DNA of 64,000 bases from Sinonovacula constricta (lineage: Eukaryota > Mollusca > Bivalvia > Cardiida > Solecurtidae): assembly GCA_007844125.1 (NCBI GenBank), contig CM017563.1, positions 30,598,828 through 30,662,827 on the forward strand, read 5' to 3'. The translations under genes were made by a program, and so were the position numbers. This document shows, one piece after another, positions 10,241-28,540 of the stretch (positions are counted from its first letter, which is position 1; each line of letters starts with the position of its first letter). The notes beneath the pieces were generated by a model, which did not search any database, was not told where the DNA came from, and saw only the letters and a list, made by a program, of their open reading frames with translations.

Positions 10241-12648
10241 GTACTGACAAGAAAATTTGACAGTTCAAACTTACTTTTGCATTCCAAGCAAAACATTCTT
10301 TAAATTTTCTGCTAGGGCATTTTCAGCTGCTTAGTTCCAATTATTTATTTAATTACCAGTTTTATATAATCCCTGACTATATATGTAACAATAACATTTG
10401 CCAAAAACAATACAGCATCAAGTTACATCTATTCATTAATGAATTACACAAAATGTACTTTCCTAAATTATCCACACGTGTAAGGTTGTTGTTGGTTTGT
10501 TTGTATTTGTTATGTTCTAATGAAATTTCATAATTATTTTAAAAAACTTTCAAAAGTGTTTTATTATATTTTTGATATTGAATTCGGGTTTAAGCTTTAT
10601 GGCGTTGTGCCAATATACGAGCTCAAATCACTTCTTATTTTAGATATGATTCTTCGATATTATAATTGTATTTATAAAACTAGCCCAAAGACCAATAATG
10701 TAAGGACAAAATGTAGCGCCAATTCTGTAAAAAAGAACGTATCCAAATTCTTAAATTTTATTATGTATTTCAATGTTTTATTAGTCTTTGACGCGAATTA
10801 TTCCTGCGTTTTTCATTTTTTTTAATTTGCATCATTTACTACTACATATACTTGGCTACAGTAGTTCTAATTTGCTTTTTTATTAATTTTTACACAGCAA
10901 AACCTTTCTTAATCACTACTAACAATGGATCGAAATTTTACCTTAGGTCACTAGATGATAGGGGAATATAATGTCTTTAAAGAGAACATAAAGCTGTGTT
11001 TAAGTTTGCAGAATCAAAAGCGTCGCAACGTTTTACAGCCGTTTTATTGGGTGTTTAAAAATCCCTAGTATTTCTGGGATTTTTCTTTTAAAGGTGGTGT
11101 CCGGCAGCTTGGTTATATCAATTACATGTAACAATGTGGGCATAACTTCTGCATAAACTCATACTTTAGACTAAGTAAAGACGATTTTGAACATTTCTTG
11201 TAGTTTTATTGTTGGACTATACATGATGCGAAAGAACAAACAAACAACATACACTCTATTATGATTAAAAGTTCACACAGATCTACGGCATCAATGAACA
11301 ACATTTTGTCAGACATTTCAGGTTACAAAGACTTTTTTGGTTATTTGATAAAAATGTTTGGTTCAAACTGTCGGGAACCACCTTTGACTATGAACACAGA
11401 AATATTGACATTGAATAAATTGGTTTTCCAGCAGAGAGGTGAAGCAGATTTCCTCTGTGTCAAGAAAACGTTTATTTTGAACTTCTTTATTAAAACATCG
11501 ATTGTTTTGACATAAAATACCAGTTATGTGTTACGGATAGTTGCTCTATTTAGGCCGGATTGGTCTTACCTGTTGTCTGCTAAATACAGTACCTGACTAG
11601 AAATCGACGAGGTTTTCATAATAAAGAGATATTTTAAAATATATTTACCGTAAGTTCTTACTTTTAACACTAAGAGTATATGAATAACCAGGTGCCATGT
11701 GTTATAATATTGACTTTTATTTAAATGAAATTATTCAAGGTGCCACAAAAATGAAATTAGACGATGAATATGATTAGAACTATACAATCTATGACACTGT
11801 CGGTTCATAACATAAATATGCGAGAGTAACAAAGCATAACTCTGCCAGGATGGGAACAAGACTATGTTCTAACTTGGTTTATCCTTTCGTATTTGCAAGC
11901 TGCATTGTTATCCTCGGAAAACTTAGTTTTTTTTTTGTTTTTTTTGTTTTTTTTTTAATTAGACCTCTCCAAACAGCGGCAGATTCCTATTGTTGTGTGC
12001 GTATATTTCTTTTTACTGCAAGCTGCACTGTTAACTCGGTTCTTTCCTCTGAAAAAAGTAACACCGAACTGCTGCGATTTTCTGTTATTGCCTGCTACAC
12101 TATTGTCCCCATAAAGAATTTCTAGAGCGGAACCATTGAATACTCTTCAAAAGGGGGTACTGTTTGGCAGTATGTAACATTTAGTATGCGGCCATTTACG
12201 GGTAAATATTTTGTTTTTAAATAATTCCAACGAATTGTGACAAGATAGTATCTTTATTAGGACAAAATACTCACATACACGCAATGACAACACTCACACA
12301 CACGTACTGACAAAACATATAATATTCATATTTATATTTAATCACTGCTGCAATCCATTATTGTTATAAAAATGCATCCCATAAGAGACAAGAGACACCG
12401 CTCTCCGAAACGTCGCCAAAAAACGTTTGAGTGATTGAACTATTTTAATTTTGCGTATATTATTTTATACTCCGCGGCTTTACTTCCCTGTATAAATTGA
12501 AGGTCCAATTTTCTTTTTTGATAAATGATGCGATCTAAACTGTATTATTTTTTTCATGCAGAGATTATTACTTCGCGTCTGTTTACCGCTTAACGTAAAT
12601 TTGAAATGTCATTTATCTGCGGTTTAGTCTTATTTTGCGAATCCATGC
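10241..12648. other. Intergenic region downstream of gene 2
   Basis: AT-rich, no supported gene. It contains one MITE (11092-11383). Short ORFs such as 11850-12125 are driven by T runs and lack support. Confidence 0.5.
11092..11383 (+). mobile_element. TTAA-flanked MITE, copy M1 (internally deleted)
   Basis: The left end AGGTGGTGTCCGGCAGCTTG and right end TTCAAACTGTCGGGAACCACCT are inverted copies of each other. Flanks are TTAA (11088-11091) and TTGA (11384-11387). Interior motifs are shared with the other family members, but the middle is missing. Confidence 0.8.
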
Positions 12649-18093
<5,445 letters not shown>

Positions 18094-18189
18094 GTTTGCG
18101 ACTGGTGCCGACACCAATTCAGGAAGGCATGCCAGGAGACAAAGATTTGTTGCCTTGCAATTGATAAGAAAAGTTGGCCAGCCTTGATG

Positions 18190-18240
18190 GCCTTTTGGAA
18201 CACGGTGACGTATACGGCACTCGCATTTTATAGATATGCA
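18190..18240 (-). promoter_or_regulatory. Probable core promoter of gene 2
   Basis: A TATAAAA box on the minus strand (18227-18233) lies 134 bp upstream of the first ATG, placing transcription start near 18200 and leaving a ~105-nt 5' UTR. No upstream ATG codon disturbs the leader in an obvious way. Start position is inferred. Confidence 0.6.
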
Positions 18241-18835
18241 TATTCAACTTTCAAAGTGCTCATGACGAATAAAACAAAAATTGTGACTGTTTAAACGATC
18301 GAAAGAAAGCTGTTGTATATGATGAATCGTGCAAACTTATCAAGAACACGCATTGGCAGCATATTTATAAATGTTATTTGATAATATGATGCAGCGTTTT
18401 TACTAAAGCATTTTTTCTCTATTTTATTATTTGTTTGTTTTTTTCACATATATATGTTTATTATTTCATTTAAAAGATCGATACACAAAATACTTAATGG
18501 CAGCAGTAATAAACAATTTAATGAAGAGTAATAAATAATTAAATAAAGAGTAGTCAGTAATTAAACATAATTGTTAACATAACCAGTGCAACATGATGGA
18601 GTATGTCAAAAAGAAATTTCTCAACCCTTGTTTAAACATAACTCTTGTACTGCTGTCTTTATAACAAATACCTGATTTCGGAATTAATAAGAGACATTTA
18701 GCCTGTCAGATGACGTACTGAATTTCACTTATTCTGCCGGGTTCGATTCACTCCGCAGCTGGCTACTCATTGTTACGTCTATCAGTATAAATATAATATT
18801 TAATATTCGGTGCGTTCTTTGCCAACCAATTAGAA

Positions 18836-18960
18836 TCGCCAGCTTATATCTCCCTATCCCTGACCTCTTGGGTTCGAGTCCTAGTTTGGGACACTAACAC
18901 TTATGTGGGAACATTTTTCCAGCTGACTGGTGCGTCGATGGTTCTTAGCATTTGTCTGTG
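18836..18960 (+). repeat. SINE family A fragment
   Basis: B-box-like GGTTCGAGTCCTAGTTTGGG, then ACTTATGTGGGAAC and TTCCAGCTGACTGGTGCG. The 3' part has diverged. Confidence 0.6.
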
Positions 18961-19324
18961 ATTAACTCCTTGAATAGAAGATGCACCTTGTTATAACTGC
19001 TTCTAATGGACGGTTTGATAAGCTATTTAAATTAAATTAAACATTAATTTAATAACATATCTAAACATTTCCAGTAGACTTGTAGGTGGTGATTTTGTTC
19101 TTTATACTTTAAGATCTCAAACATTAGGTAAGAATATAAGCTGGCATGACATTTGATATGTCTTAGCCACATTTGCTGCACGGCTTCCATACGTCGCTGT
19201 ACATCTAAAAGGTATAATTTCAACTGTAACATTAGAAATTCCCCAGTTGAATTACGTAAAATGGCTTCATTTTGCTGATATGAAACTGATGACCCGGGTT
19301 TGTGTCATGACTTAAAGGCTGTAT

Positions 19325-19817
19325 AGTTTACCTTTATCAAATTTATGTAACAATTTGTTACTTCTGTTTAGGAAAACTTTCGACATACTTTATTCATAAC
19401 TTAATACATTAGACTAAGTGAATGCGATTCTGGATATTTCCTCAATTGCTAGACAGTTCAAATTGTAAAACACATCGCTCGAAATATTAATTCTTTCCAA
19501 ATCTATAAATAACTACGATGCTGATTTCTGCTAAAAATAGATATCGACGTCAGGGGTGATTACCCAGGATGATGATATAACGATATCTCAAAGTAAATGG
19601 TCACGTGGTTTTCTTAGTTTAAAAATAGCTAACCGTGCAACGTGGCTAAGATAAGAAATGTTGTTTGTAATGACTAGTGTGGTGTTATTCTCCATTTTTC
19701 GTATATATGTTAACATCAATAAACAGCATTCCGCGAAATCTTATCAAGTAATAATAAATATTAACGTTTTTTTAGAGAAACACAATCTGGTTCAAACTGT
19801 CGGATACCACATTTTTA
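19325..19817 (+). mobile_element. TTAA-type MITE, copy M2 (left end degraded)
   Basis: The right end (GGTTCAAACTGTCGGATACC) and interior blocks (AATAGATATCGACGTCAG, CACGTGGTTTTCTTAG) match the family. The left TIR and flanking TTAA are not preserved. Confidence 0.7.
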
Positions 19818-19991
19818 GGCCTGTTGATGAACACAAGATGTAATCGTTTATACTCCTTATCCAGTATAATTAAAGTGGTGGACACAACAGCAGCCCAAAC
19901 TATTACTTTCTAATTGGGTGAATTGTCGGTTAGTTTGAGTTATTTTTATTATAAAAGTCAACTTTCTGTTCATATTGACTAATTCATTCTA

Positions 19992-20315
19992 CCCGACCGG
20001 ACAAGGTAGCGTAATCGGTAGAGTGTCGGCCCCAGGAACGGGATGCCCCGGGTCAGATCCATGGCCGAGACATACCAAAGTCGTTAAAAATGGTAGTGGT
20101 ATAACTCCCTTGGTAACGCTCAAGCAAATATAAGGGTAGTTCCACGACTGGTTGGCCTAATGTCAGGATAATGTGACTGGGTTTGGTATCATGTCATGTG
20201 TTCACGGCATGCTTTACACAGTGGAGGCATCACTATTTCTGCTTAAAGTGGGCACCGTCTCCAGATAACTAAAATACTTTTGGTGGGACGATAAACCCAA
20301 TTAACATAACAGTCT
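19992..20315 (+). repeat. SINE family B, reference-quality copy
   Basis: A complete plus-strand copy: head GACCGGACAAGGTAGCGTAA with A and B boxes, body with a single GACTGGGTTTGGTATCATG segment, and a 3' end ...GGGACGATAAACCCAATTAAC. This is the copy used to interpret the minisatellite at 9503-10135. Confidence 0.85.
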
Positions 20316-21277
20316 ACAAGAAGAGTCTACATGTATGAGGTCTTCAGTGGTAAAATATACAATACATGTATCTTTATTTTATCAATATGTTTATTAATAT
20401 GTACTTTTGTTATCATCTTTAGTGTGAATGTTTTGTAGTCAATACATTTTTCGTGTTTTACTTATTCTCACGCCCTACGATGTTGACACCGTAATCTTCC
20501 TGAGTAAATAGTGTATAGCCAATAAACACGTTGAAAGTATAACACCACGCCTTTATAACAATTCATTTTCGAAACTTAAAACTTGTGTTGAATCGTAAAA
20601 TGTGATTATTTCTAAAAAAAGGAGTTTTTTATTACATTGGTTATAGAAAATATTTTGTTTTATTGGTTAACTTTTTTTACACATTTTATATTAATTTAAT
20701 CACAGATGTAACTGATATTCTGTTAGAGACAAAATTCGACACATTGTTAAACTGCATGTATTGAAAAGGTGAACTCCTAAAGAAAAACAACAAAACAATG
20801 AGCAGGAAATTTTGTTTATATTTTGTTTATTTTACTTTTTTGCTACATACTTGAATACAACCATTGCTGTAAAATATTTCAAAGTCACATTCGTTCGGAA
20901 AGGCATGCTTACATTTACAATTTACAACAACTACAGAAACTTCAGCATGTCCAACATTGAATAATATGCAATGACTGTTTTAAAGCACTGAGCGACTTTG
21001 TCAAGGTCAACTTACTTATTATTTATTTGTTTATAAATTGTCAACTTTGTACCGAGTATTGGAATGAATTATGGCCCATTATCACTTGATTTTGTATGAA
21101 CAATTGTTCTTCAAAAGATTGTGTTGCCTCGAAGCTGGGAGAATCAAACGCGTTGCGATGTTTTTACTAGGTTCTAAGGGTCTTTAGCTCCACGACCTAG
21201 TAATACATATTTTACATGTCCTGTTCTTACGCAAATTTGTGACCAAGTCGCTTTAAGGTTATTGAAAACAGAAACCT

Positions 21278-22675
21278 CTACCTACAGCCAACATTAGGAT
21301 TGTAGTTAGGGCAGTTTGGAATGTGTTCTTGGAGATAATCTTGAATAGAAGCTATGATGGTTTCACAGGATCCTGTGATGTCAAGGTTATGGTTGCATTT
21401 GTCAGTGAACACCTTCAACCAGACAATCTCGCAGGTACACTCGATGGCGTTGTCAGGAAGCTTTAATGTATGCAGTGACCGGAGAAATCTGATTGCCTCC
21501 GGCATGGTTTTGATTTTTGTATCTTGAAGGTTCAGGGTGGAGAGTAGGTTCAAATCCTTAAAGGTTTCATTGGCTATGTACTCAAGAGGGTTACCGGTGA
21601 TGTCGAGGGACAACAGGTGTGTCAAGCCATCAAAATCGCTGTTCTCAAAACTGTGGATGTTGTTCTTGGCCAAGTTCAGGGTTTGTAGGTTTGTTAATTT
21701 AGACAACGCCCCAGGAACTCTTGACAAGGAGCAATTGCTAAGACTGAGGTTTCGTATCTGGGTTCCCACGGCAAGTTCAACCGAAGCGTCGCTAACGAAG
21801 GCCAATCGGTTCGAATCTAAGACCAACGTTTCGACATGTGTCAGGTATCTCAAAAGCGATGGGAAGACAGTCAGGCCGTCATCAACAAGAGATACTGTCC
21901 TGAGATGTATAAGAAGTGGAGTGCTGCCGAAAGAGGGAATCAAAACTCCAGAGTCACCGAGGTCGTGATTATGGTCAAAGTACAGCGTTTCCAGATAGCG
22001 CAAATTAGCAAGGGCCAAAGGTAGGGCAATAAGCTTGGTATTTTGCATCGACAGTAAAAGCAGAGTTCCTTCGAAGCCGTGGAATGCGTCTGGCGGAAGC
22101 GTGAGAAATTCTCCCTGGGTTACATTTAAGTACTCTAACGCTTGCAGATGTCTCAGCGTTGGAGGCCATGAACGGATATCATGGCTTCCGAAATCCAGTC
22201 GCACCAGCGTATCTCCAAGGTTAAACATAACCATTTCGTTAAAACCATTTTCATTAATATGATTGAAAGCTACGTTTAGCTCTAGAAGTTTTCCAAGATT
22301 CCCTAAAGCCGATGGAAGCCATGTCAGGTTGTTATAGCTCAGATCTACAATTTGCAGTTTCGAGTCCACCGTCTGGAACGCGTTGTTATGGATGAAGTTT
22401 ATCTGATTACTTCCAATGTAAAGTCTCTTAAGATTTTGGAGACTGGCAAATGCATGGTCCGGTATTGTTGTTATGAAATTGTCATGAAGACGCAGTTCTT
22501 CGTAGAAGCTGTCGGTTGTAAACTTCGGAATGCTTGACAGGTTTCTTTCCGTGCAGTCGATTATATTTGCAGTGCAGCTGCAGCCATTTGTATGGGCGTG
22601 GTTAACATCAGGGCAGGTAACCTGTGCGTGTATGAAGCCGCATAGCAACAGCAACAGTGTCGAATACAACAGCAT
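21278..22675 (-). CDS. Secreted LRR protein, gene 3
   Basis: A single intact 465-codon frame. Residues 1-18 are a strong signal peptide (MLLYSTLLLLLCGFIHAQ). LRRNT cysteines are at 21, 32, 34 and 41. About 12 LRRs follow. The cap has CTC at 413-415, then cysteines 427, 437, 455 and 464. No membrane helix or lipid-anchor tail is visible, so it is probably a soluble secreted protein. The exon is preceded by a splice acceptor (ACTTCCAG at 22687-22694; using the next AG would give the phase-0 join seen in genes 2 and 4). Unlike gene 2, it has no intron in its last LRR or cap. Potential N-glycosylation sites include NLS, NLT, NVT and NCS. The ligand is unknown. Confidence 0.92.
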   Translation of the reverse strand: MLLYSTLLLLLCGFIHAQVTCPDVNHAHTNGCSCTANIIDCTERNLSSIPKFTTDSFYEELRLHDNFITTIPDHAFASLQNLKRLYIGSNQINFIHNNAFQTVDSKLQIVDLSYNNLTWLPSALGNLGKLLELNVAFNHINENGFNEMVMFNLGDTLVRLDFGSHDIRSWPPTLRHLQALEYLNVTQGEFLTLPPDAFHGFEGTLLLLSMQNTKLIALPLALANLRYLETLYFDHNHDLGDSGVLIPSFGSTPLLIHLRTVSLVDDGLTVFPSLLRYLTHVETLVLDSNRLAFVSDASVELAVGTQIRNLSLSNCSLSRVPGALSKLTNLQTLNLAKNNIHSFENSDFDGLTHLLSLDITGNPLEYIANETFKDLNLLSTLNLQDTKIKTMPEAIRFLRSLHTLKLPDNAIECTCEIVWLKVFTDKCNHNLDITGSCETIIASIQDYLQEHIPNCPNYNPNVGCR

Positions 22676-22734
22676 TGTTCTGTTCTCTGGAAGTTAGATA
22701 GATATAAATTAAATGATGATGCAGCTGCTACTGC

Positions 22735-22784
22735 TGATAATGACAACAATGATAATAGTTATAATAATAATAATAGTAGTGGTT

Positions 22785-22842
<58 letters not shown>

Positions 22843-22861
22843 AAGTAGTAGGAGTAGTAGC

Positions 22862-22899
<38 letters not shown>

Positions 22900-23135
22900 C
22901 AGAAGTAGTAGGAGTAGAAGTTAGGAGTGAAGTAGTAGTAAGTAGTAGTAGTAGTAGTAGTAGTAGTATTGTGTCGTCGTAGTCCTCCTCCTCCTCCTCC
23001 TCCTCTCTCCTCCTCCTCCTCGTCCTCCTCCTCCCCTCCCGCCTGCCTCCTCCTCCTCTCCCCTCCCCTCCTCCTCTCCCCCCCCCGTCCCTCCTCCTCC
23101 TCCCCCTCGTTCTTCTTCTTCTTCTCGCCCTCATA
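22735..23135 (+). repeat. (AGT)n and TCC-rich microsatellites, 5' side of gene 3
   Basis: AGT triplets from about 22770 to 22970, then pyrimidine-rich TCC/TC runs to 23135. They begin ~50 bp upstream of the gene 3 exon, inside its presumed 5' intron. Long ORFs here on both strands are low-complexity artefacts. Confidence 0.95.
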
Positions 23136-23245
23136 CCTCGCTATACTCCTAATTCCTATATTATTATCATAATAATGATTATAATAATTTATAATAATAA
23201 TAAATATGATTATGATAATGAAAAGGAAGATGTATAAAAATATTG

Positions 23246-23386
23246 CCTGCTCAACCGGCTCACCGCGTGTCAGCTGTAAGACCTTCCCACATGAAAATGC
23301 GCTCCCGACGGGAGTCGAGCTCAAGCGATACGGGATTTAGGGGTTAAAGCTCGGCAGCTTTACCGCTCAGCCATGGTCGGCTGGAC
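23246..23386 (-). repeat. SINE family A, minus strand
   Basis: The reverse complement shows a tRNA-like head (GCCGACCATGGCTGAGCGGT) and CATGTGGGAAGGTCTTACAGCTGAC, the family-A body. The 3' part is missing. Confidence 0.7.
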
Positions 23387-23674
23387 GAATCAAACAAGAG
23401 GACAACGAAAAGAGAAGCACGCTGGAGAGATGCAAGTACGTGTAGGTAAAAGGTACACAAAATAACAACAGAGAAATGTGACATAAATATGGTATTCTTT
23501 ATAATAATCATTAAACAGGCTCCCTCATACAATCCCGGTTTTCTTAAAAATTATTTGACAGTGAAGTACAATATTATATTACCTGAATTGCAAAGATACC
23601 CTCTGTCGTCGCGTCTCCTTACCGTGGCAATGTGGGATTAAAGCACTGTTGATGGTTTATCTGTAGCACTGAAG

Positions 23675-24053
<379 letters not shown>

Positions 24054-24412
24054 CATTGAAGAGTTAGACATTCACGATTGGTTGTGCAAGGGCTGGAGAG
24101 TCGACTCATCGAGGTAAATTAAAGGGGCTCCTCTATGATTAGGGCAGATTATTTTTAAAAAGAAATACATCAAAACTTTACATATAAAGTTAAAATGTAT
24201 GTACTATTTGATAGAAAGGGAAACAATATAAAAACCGTATTATGGCTATCATTGTTGAAGAAGCCCCTGTGGTATTGAGGAGGAAAATGTCACCTTACAG
24301 AAAGTAAGACCTTACAAGCGCTCGTTGGGTCACATTAAAGACACAAACACTTATATGTTAGGTGTCTTTTTCTAATCTGACGTCAGGTACGTCGTTGATT
24401 CAACTATTTTAA

Positions 24413-24413
<1 letters not shown>

Positions 24414-24484
<71 letters not shown>
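24414..24484 (+). repeat. (CT)n microsatellite
   Basis: About 35 uninterrupted CT dinucleotides ending in CACACAC. Confidence 0.97.
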
Positions 24485-24491
<7 letters not shown>

Positions 24492-24711
24492 CCATTTAAA
24501 ACCATACTTTCATTGGCACAGACACATTGTTCTTACAGTTTTGGATGGTCTGTGGTTAAAGCCAATACTAGAAAACTTAATTGTCGATATATTTAGGGAG
24601 TTGTAAATATTCCGGCCAGTAAAATACGAAAGCAAAAGCAAAAATATGTAACAAAAGAGAAATAAAAAACTGTTGTGTTTGAACCTTCTAATGTGACATT
24701 GTAATGATGAC

Positions 24712-24987
24712 CCCACTGACAGAACATTTTGGTGGGATGGGGTGGTGGGTGGTTCGTATGAATCAAGATCCATTCAACTTTCTTGCAGTAAATATTAGAT
24801 ACATATATACACGTTAAGGGACCCTAAGTTCGACCTAAGCAGTCGAAAGACAAAATTTTAAATATAAGTATTTTTAAGCTTAAATATATGTGTTTTTACA
24901 ACTCTATATTCTTTCACCTGGTTGGTGGGGAGGGGGGTGCATCCGCCACCCCCCCCCCCTCCCAACTCCACGGATCCATTCCTGAAC
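24712..24987. mobile_element. Degraded hAT-like element, copy 3
   Basis: Shares CAAGATCCATTCAACTTTC, GACCTAAGCAGTCGAAAGAC and CACCTGGTTGGTGGGG...GGATCC with the element at 23675. It lies ~660 bp away in the same orientation, and its TIRs are eroded. Confidence 0.65.
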
Positions 24988-25345
24988 ACTGACCTAGGTT
25001 TGAAGTTATGGTACCAAAGTGCATTAACTTTCATACTTCCGCGTGCGGAACCATTTAATTAAAATATTGTTTTATTGTCAGAATTATGAAACAACACGAA
25101 TTCCTGTTTAAAAGATATCCCCCTTTAAAACGTAACATTGTGTCCATTATATCCAAACAGCTTGACTAAATCTAACTGACATCCATCTTCAAGTACCTGT
25201 GATAAAGATGTCATTTGTTGCTTAGGAAGAAATTTAAAGCGCATATTGCTCATGTCCCCATTCTTTGGTTGCTATTGCTTGTTTGCTTTTAATTTTTTTT
25301 TAATAAAAAAATGGAACTTTTCCATTATCAGTTGAAATTACTCAC

Positions 25346-25406
25346 CGGTTTGGGACGGTTTAATGTACTTTGATACTTTGCTTATTGTGCGTATAAATTA
25401 TTTATA
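25346..25406 (-). promoter_or_regulatory. Candidate promoter and 5' UTR exon of gene 3
   Basis: Minus-strand TATAAATAA (25398-25406) is followed about 50 bp later by a strong donor (CAAACCG then GTGAGT at 25345-25340), with no ATG between. This fits a short non-coding first exon spliced to 22686 over a 2.7-kb intron. No transcript evidence; chance is possible. Confidence 0.3.
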
Positions 25407-25444
25407 GTAGTCCTTTCATGATTTTTCTCTTAAATAATCTTATA

Positions 25445-25560
25445 TGAGCCTCCGTGGTGTGGGGATTAACATAATATTTGCATAGGACTCCGGATCGAAG
25501 GGTCTGTGTTTCGAGACCCGCACCAAGCCCGAAATATCACCCTGCTACTGATGTATACCA
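25445..25560 (+). repeat. tRNA-like sequence, possible SINE
   Basis: GCCTCCGTGGTGTGGGGATT resembles an A-box region and GTTTCGAGACCC a B box 60 bp later. The downstream part does not clearly match family A or B. Confidence 0.4.
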
Positions 25561-26654
25561 CCTACGAACTGGTTCTACATTTATCAATAAAGTGTAGAGT
25601 CGAGATGGATATGAAAATATGTAAAGAACTTGTTTTTACAATAAATTTGTAATAAAATGGATTTTAAACTAAAGACAAACTGATACTATTTACAAAATCA
25701 GCAAATAGCATATCACTTAGAACAGGGAAGGGCATGTCGAGAGAAATTTTGAAGTTTAAGCAGAGCGTAATTACTCTGTATATCTCCTGCACCTTCCCTG
25801 CACACATGAATACTTGTGTAATCCATCGTAGTGTAAAATTTTACAAATGAGTCCTCGAAATCTTATACATGAAACATTAAAGCCGTAACGAAACAATGTA
25901 ATATTAAGAAAAATAAAAATTAATATGAACCAAATGTTTGTGGTCATTTTTAACTTCTTTTTTCATGGAAATACACTTTTTTTTTTTTAAAAAAAAAGAG
26001 AGAGATCTTTTTGGGGTTCGGGCAAGCATTAATTTATAATGATTCTTGAAGTCCTCGTTTCTGTGTCCAATAGACCAGGGTACTAACTGTAACCTAAATA
26101 AGGTATTTTAATTGTTATGTTTTATTACAACATAGTTGTATCAGGACAGATCACATGTCATTAGCTTATTGGATAAATGAAGTGAACTATGGGCGCTCTA
26201 GTTATGTAGCTGGCCCCCATAGCATGGTAAAAAATCCCGTGTTGTTGTTGTTGTTGTCACGACTTTTCCTTCAAGGGCATTTTTTAACATTTTCTTGACA
26301 CCGGAATGACCTGTTTTGGAACTGCCGTCCTTCCAGGTACAGCCTCATTGCCGAAGACGGCAACTCCGCTAAGGAAAGTAGATCCAGAATTGGAGATAAA
26401 ACACCAGTTGAAAAATACTCGAGCAGCTACTGGCATTGACACAGCATACTATATCTTGTGCCAAATCTGGGAACCAAGTCCAAATCGACCTTATGTGTCA
26501 TCTTTGGACGCACAGAAGCTCTAGAACTCCAGCTCTACGGATTAGACCATGTCATGGTTGTCTTCGACTCCCAAAGGACGACCAATAGTAACATTCACTT
26601 TTTGCTGTGGAGTAAAAAGTTTTTGTTTTGTTGTGTGCTACATCGCACCGACAC

Positions 26655-26822
26655 ACCTATAGCGATAGTGGCGACATCCATCCTATTATTGGTGGAGGAA
26701 GACCACAGACTTATGCCTTTGTAGAACCAGTGGTGCACCGCAGGTTAGCTGGAAAACTTCTCCACATGAAAGTTTTTTGCTCCGACCGGGACGTGAACCC
26801 ACGCGTCAAAAGTATATTGCTT
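26655..26822 (-). repeat. SINE family A, minus strand
   Basis: The reverse complement reads CGCGTGGGTTCACGTCCCGG (B box), then TTTCATGTGGAGAAG, TTCCAGCTAACCTGCGG and GGATGGATGTCGCCACTAT, the family order. Confidence 0.75.
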
Positions 26823-27554
26823 ATTGTTTAAACTTTCTCTGAAAACCGCGTCACAGTCTGGGTTTGATCCTACGGCCTTCCTGAATTGAATCAGATGCTG
26901 TACAAGGTCCGGCGAAACATATCAGAACAAGAAATACTTTATTAAGAAGAAAAGGAATATATGCAAATATTCTCTCTTTTTGCCACCCACCAAAAACGTG
27001 AACGTTATTTAAAGCACCTATATCAAAATTAATAAAATTACACAAGGTTAGGATCGAGAATGGTGAGTATTGTATATTTGCATTAGACTGTATAAATAGT
27101 ATTTATTGTCAAAATTACAATCTTAACATAGATATAAGACTGACAACGCCATAGGCAAGAAAGTGTTGGACGTTACATTTGTATTTGAGATATTTGGTCA
27201 TAATTTTGTATTCTACAGTAATTGATGCTTTACGGAATGTATAAAAGTGTGTACATGTACGAGTGTCTCCGAATCTTGTTGCTTTCGGCCTAGTGAAACT
27301 GTTCTCTTTGATTAAAATACCCACCTCAACGCATTTGCGATAGCACAAGTATTAAAAAAAGAAACTCTTTTCTGAGAGCATACGCCATTAACTGCGTACT
27401 AGCTTTTCTTCGATCCATTCTCCGTCACGTGCTTAGGTTTTGTAATTTCGTTGTTGTTTTTTTGGAGAGGAAAAGACACGCCCACATCATCTAAGGTAAA
27501 ATCACAGATCCAGCCCTTGCCTGCTCTTATGATGAACACTTTTATAGATATCTT

Positions 27555-27809
27555 ATCCTAGGGATGCGTTTAATCATAAATCTTAAGATCGTTTTTCGTT
27601 CTTTATAAAGGTTTTCCTTGTTAACAGCGTTTCATTAATATTTCGGAAATCGCTCTCAGAGCGAAATCACTCTTAAATCTTAAAAGTGCTGTTGATCGAT
27701 TTTCACACTTACGAAAATTTGTTGAAACGCACTTAAGAGTGATCGTAAGGCCGAAATTTAAGAACTTTTGTCAGTCGATCTTAAGATTTATGGTGAAACA
27801 CACCTATAG
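27555..27809. mobile_element. MITE with ~34-bp TIRs
   Basis: The left end (CATAAATCTTAAGATCG at 27574-27590, preceded by GGGATGCGTTTAAT) is mirrored at the right end (CGATCTTAAGATTTATGGTG to 27809). Internal CTTAAG-rich sequence is itself partly palindromic. No ORF of note. Confidence 0.7.
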
Positions 27810-28433
27810 TTTTTTTATTGAATGTTTGCTCCTGTTATCTTTTTCTATCTTTGTTTTCATTATACTACCAGGTACAAAGTGTCTGGGGATTATCTTTATA
27901 TTGGAGTCACCTAGGCCGGTAGGTAAGACAAAATTTGTCCGCACTACTTCATGAAACTTTGCTGGGCTGGCAAGTACGCAGCCTATATGCGCATTTTGTA
28001 GTCACGTCACGTTCGTTTTATTTTTTTTACTGAGTTATGGCCTCTTTGATATCTAGTTTTAAAGTAACTGTTGCAAAACATTATCTGAGGGTATTTATTT
28101 TCTTCGATGATAGTTTTATCAACTTGAAGAGCTTAAAATGTTTGACTGAAAAAAAATCGGGGGGTTGTAGAGGCTGTGATTCCAAGCTAAATCAACGTTA
28201 TATTGCCCTTTCTGCGCCCCTGAGAGTGGCAGTGGAAAAAACAACAACATCTATTATGTTTAATAGAGGGGTCAGTTTAGTATTCATCTTAAATTTGCTT
28301 AATAAGGAAATGTCCTTGGCAGAGAGTCAGTCTAAATTGTGAAAATGGGCTTTACTAAAGCCCGCACGATTATTGTGATGACGTTCTTCGTTCAATCCGC
28401 ATGCTTACTATTTTGTATATTTTGTTCAAAGTA

Positions 28434-28513
28434 TGATGATGATGATGATGATGATTATTATTATTATTAATTTTATTTTACTACTACTACTAATAATAAT
28501 CATCATCATCATC
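28434..28513. repeat. Triplet microsatellite arranged as an inverted repeat
   Basis: (GAT)n(TAT)n on the left is mirrored by (AAT)n(CAT)n on the right around an ~25-bp centre, so the strand can fold on itself. Confidence 0.8.
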
Positions 28514-28540
28514 CTTTAAATGCATTATCTGTATTGAACG

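Larger units (their letters stand above)
18241..21277. other. Intergenic region between genes 2 and 3
   Basis: No supported gene. It holds one family-A SINE fragment, one MITE and one full family-B SINE. The segment 20320-21277 shows nothing except a possible AATAAA polyadenylation signal for gene 3 (minus strand, 21022-21027). Confidence 0.5.

Noticed and set aside
10111..10296. First coding exon of gene 1 (ATGTTTTGCTTGGAATGC before GTAAGT)
   Set aside because: The donor leaves phase 1, which would shift the gene 1 main exon out of frame.
21537..22262. Plus-strand frames inside gene 3 (up to 143 codons)
   Set aside because: Antisense shadows of a convincing LRR frame. The same holds for plus-strand frames at 114-671, 15554-16395 and 30694-31629.
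22709..23324. Arg/Glu-, Thr- and Ser-rich frames of 140-198 codons
   Set aside because: Low-complexity translation of AGT/TCC microsatellites. No domain.
25180..25230. Leader exon of gene 3 (ATGACATCTTTATCACAG before GTACTT)
   Set aside because: Joining to the gene 3 exon at 22686 gives the wrong frame, and the donor is weak.
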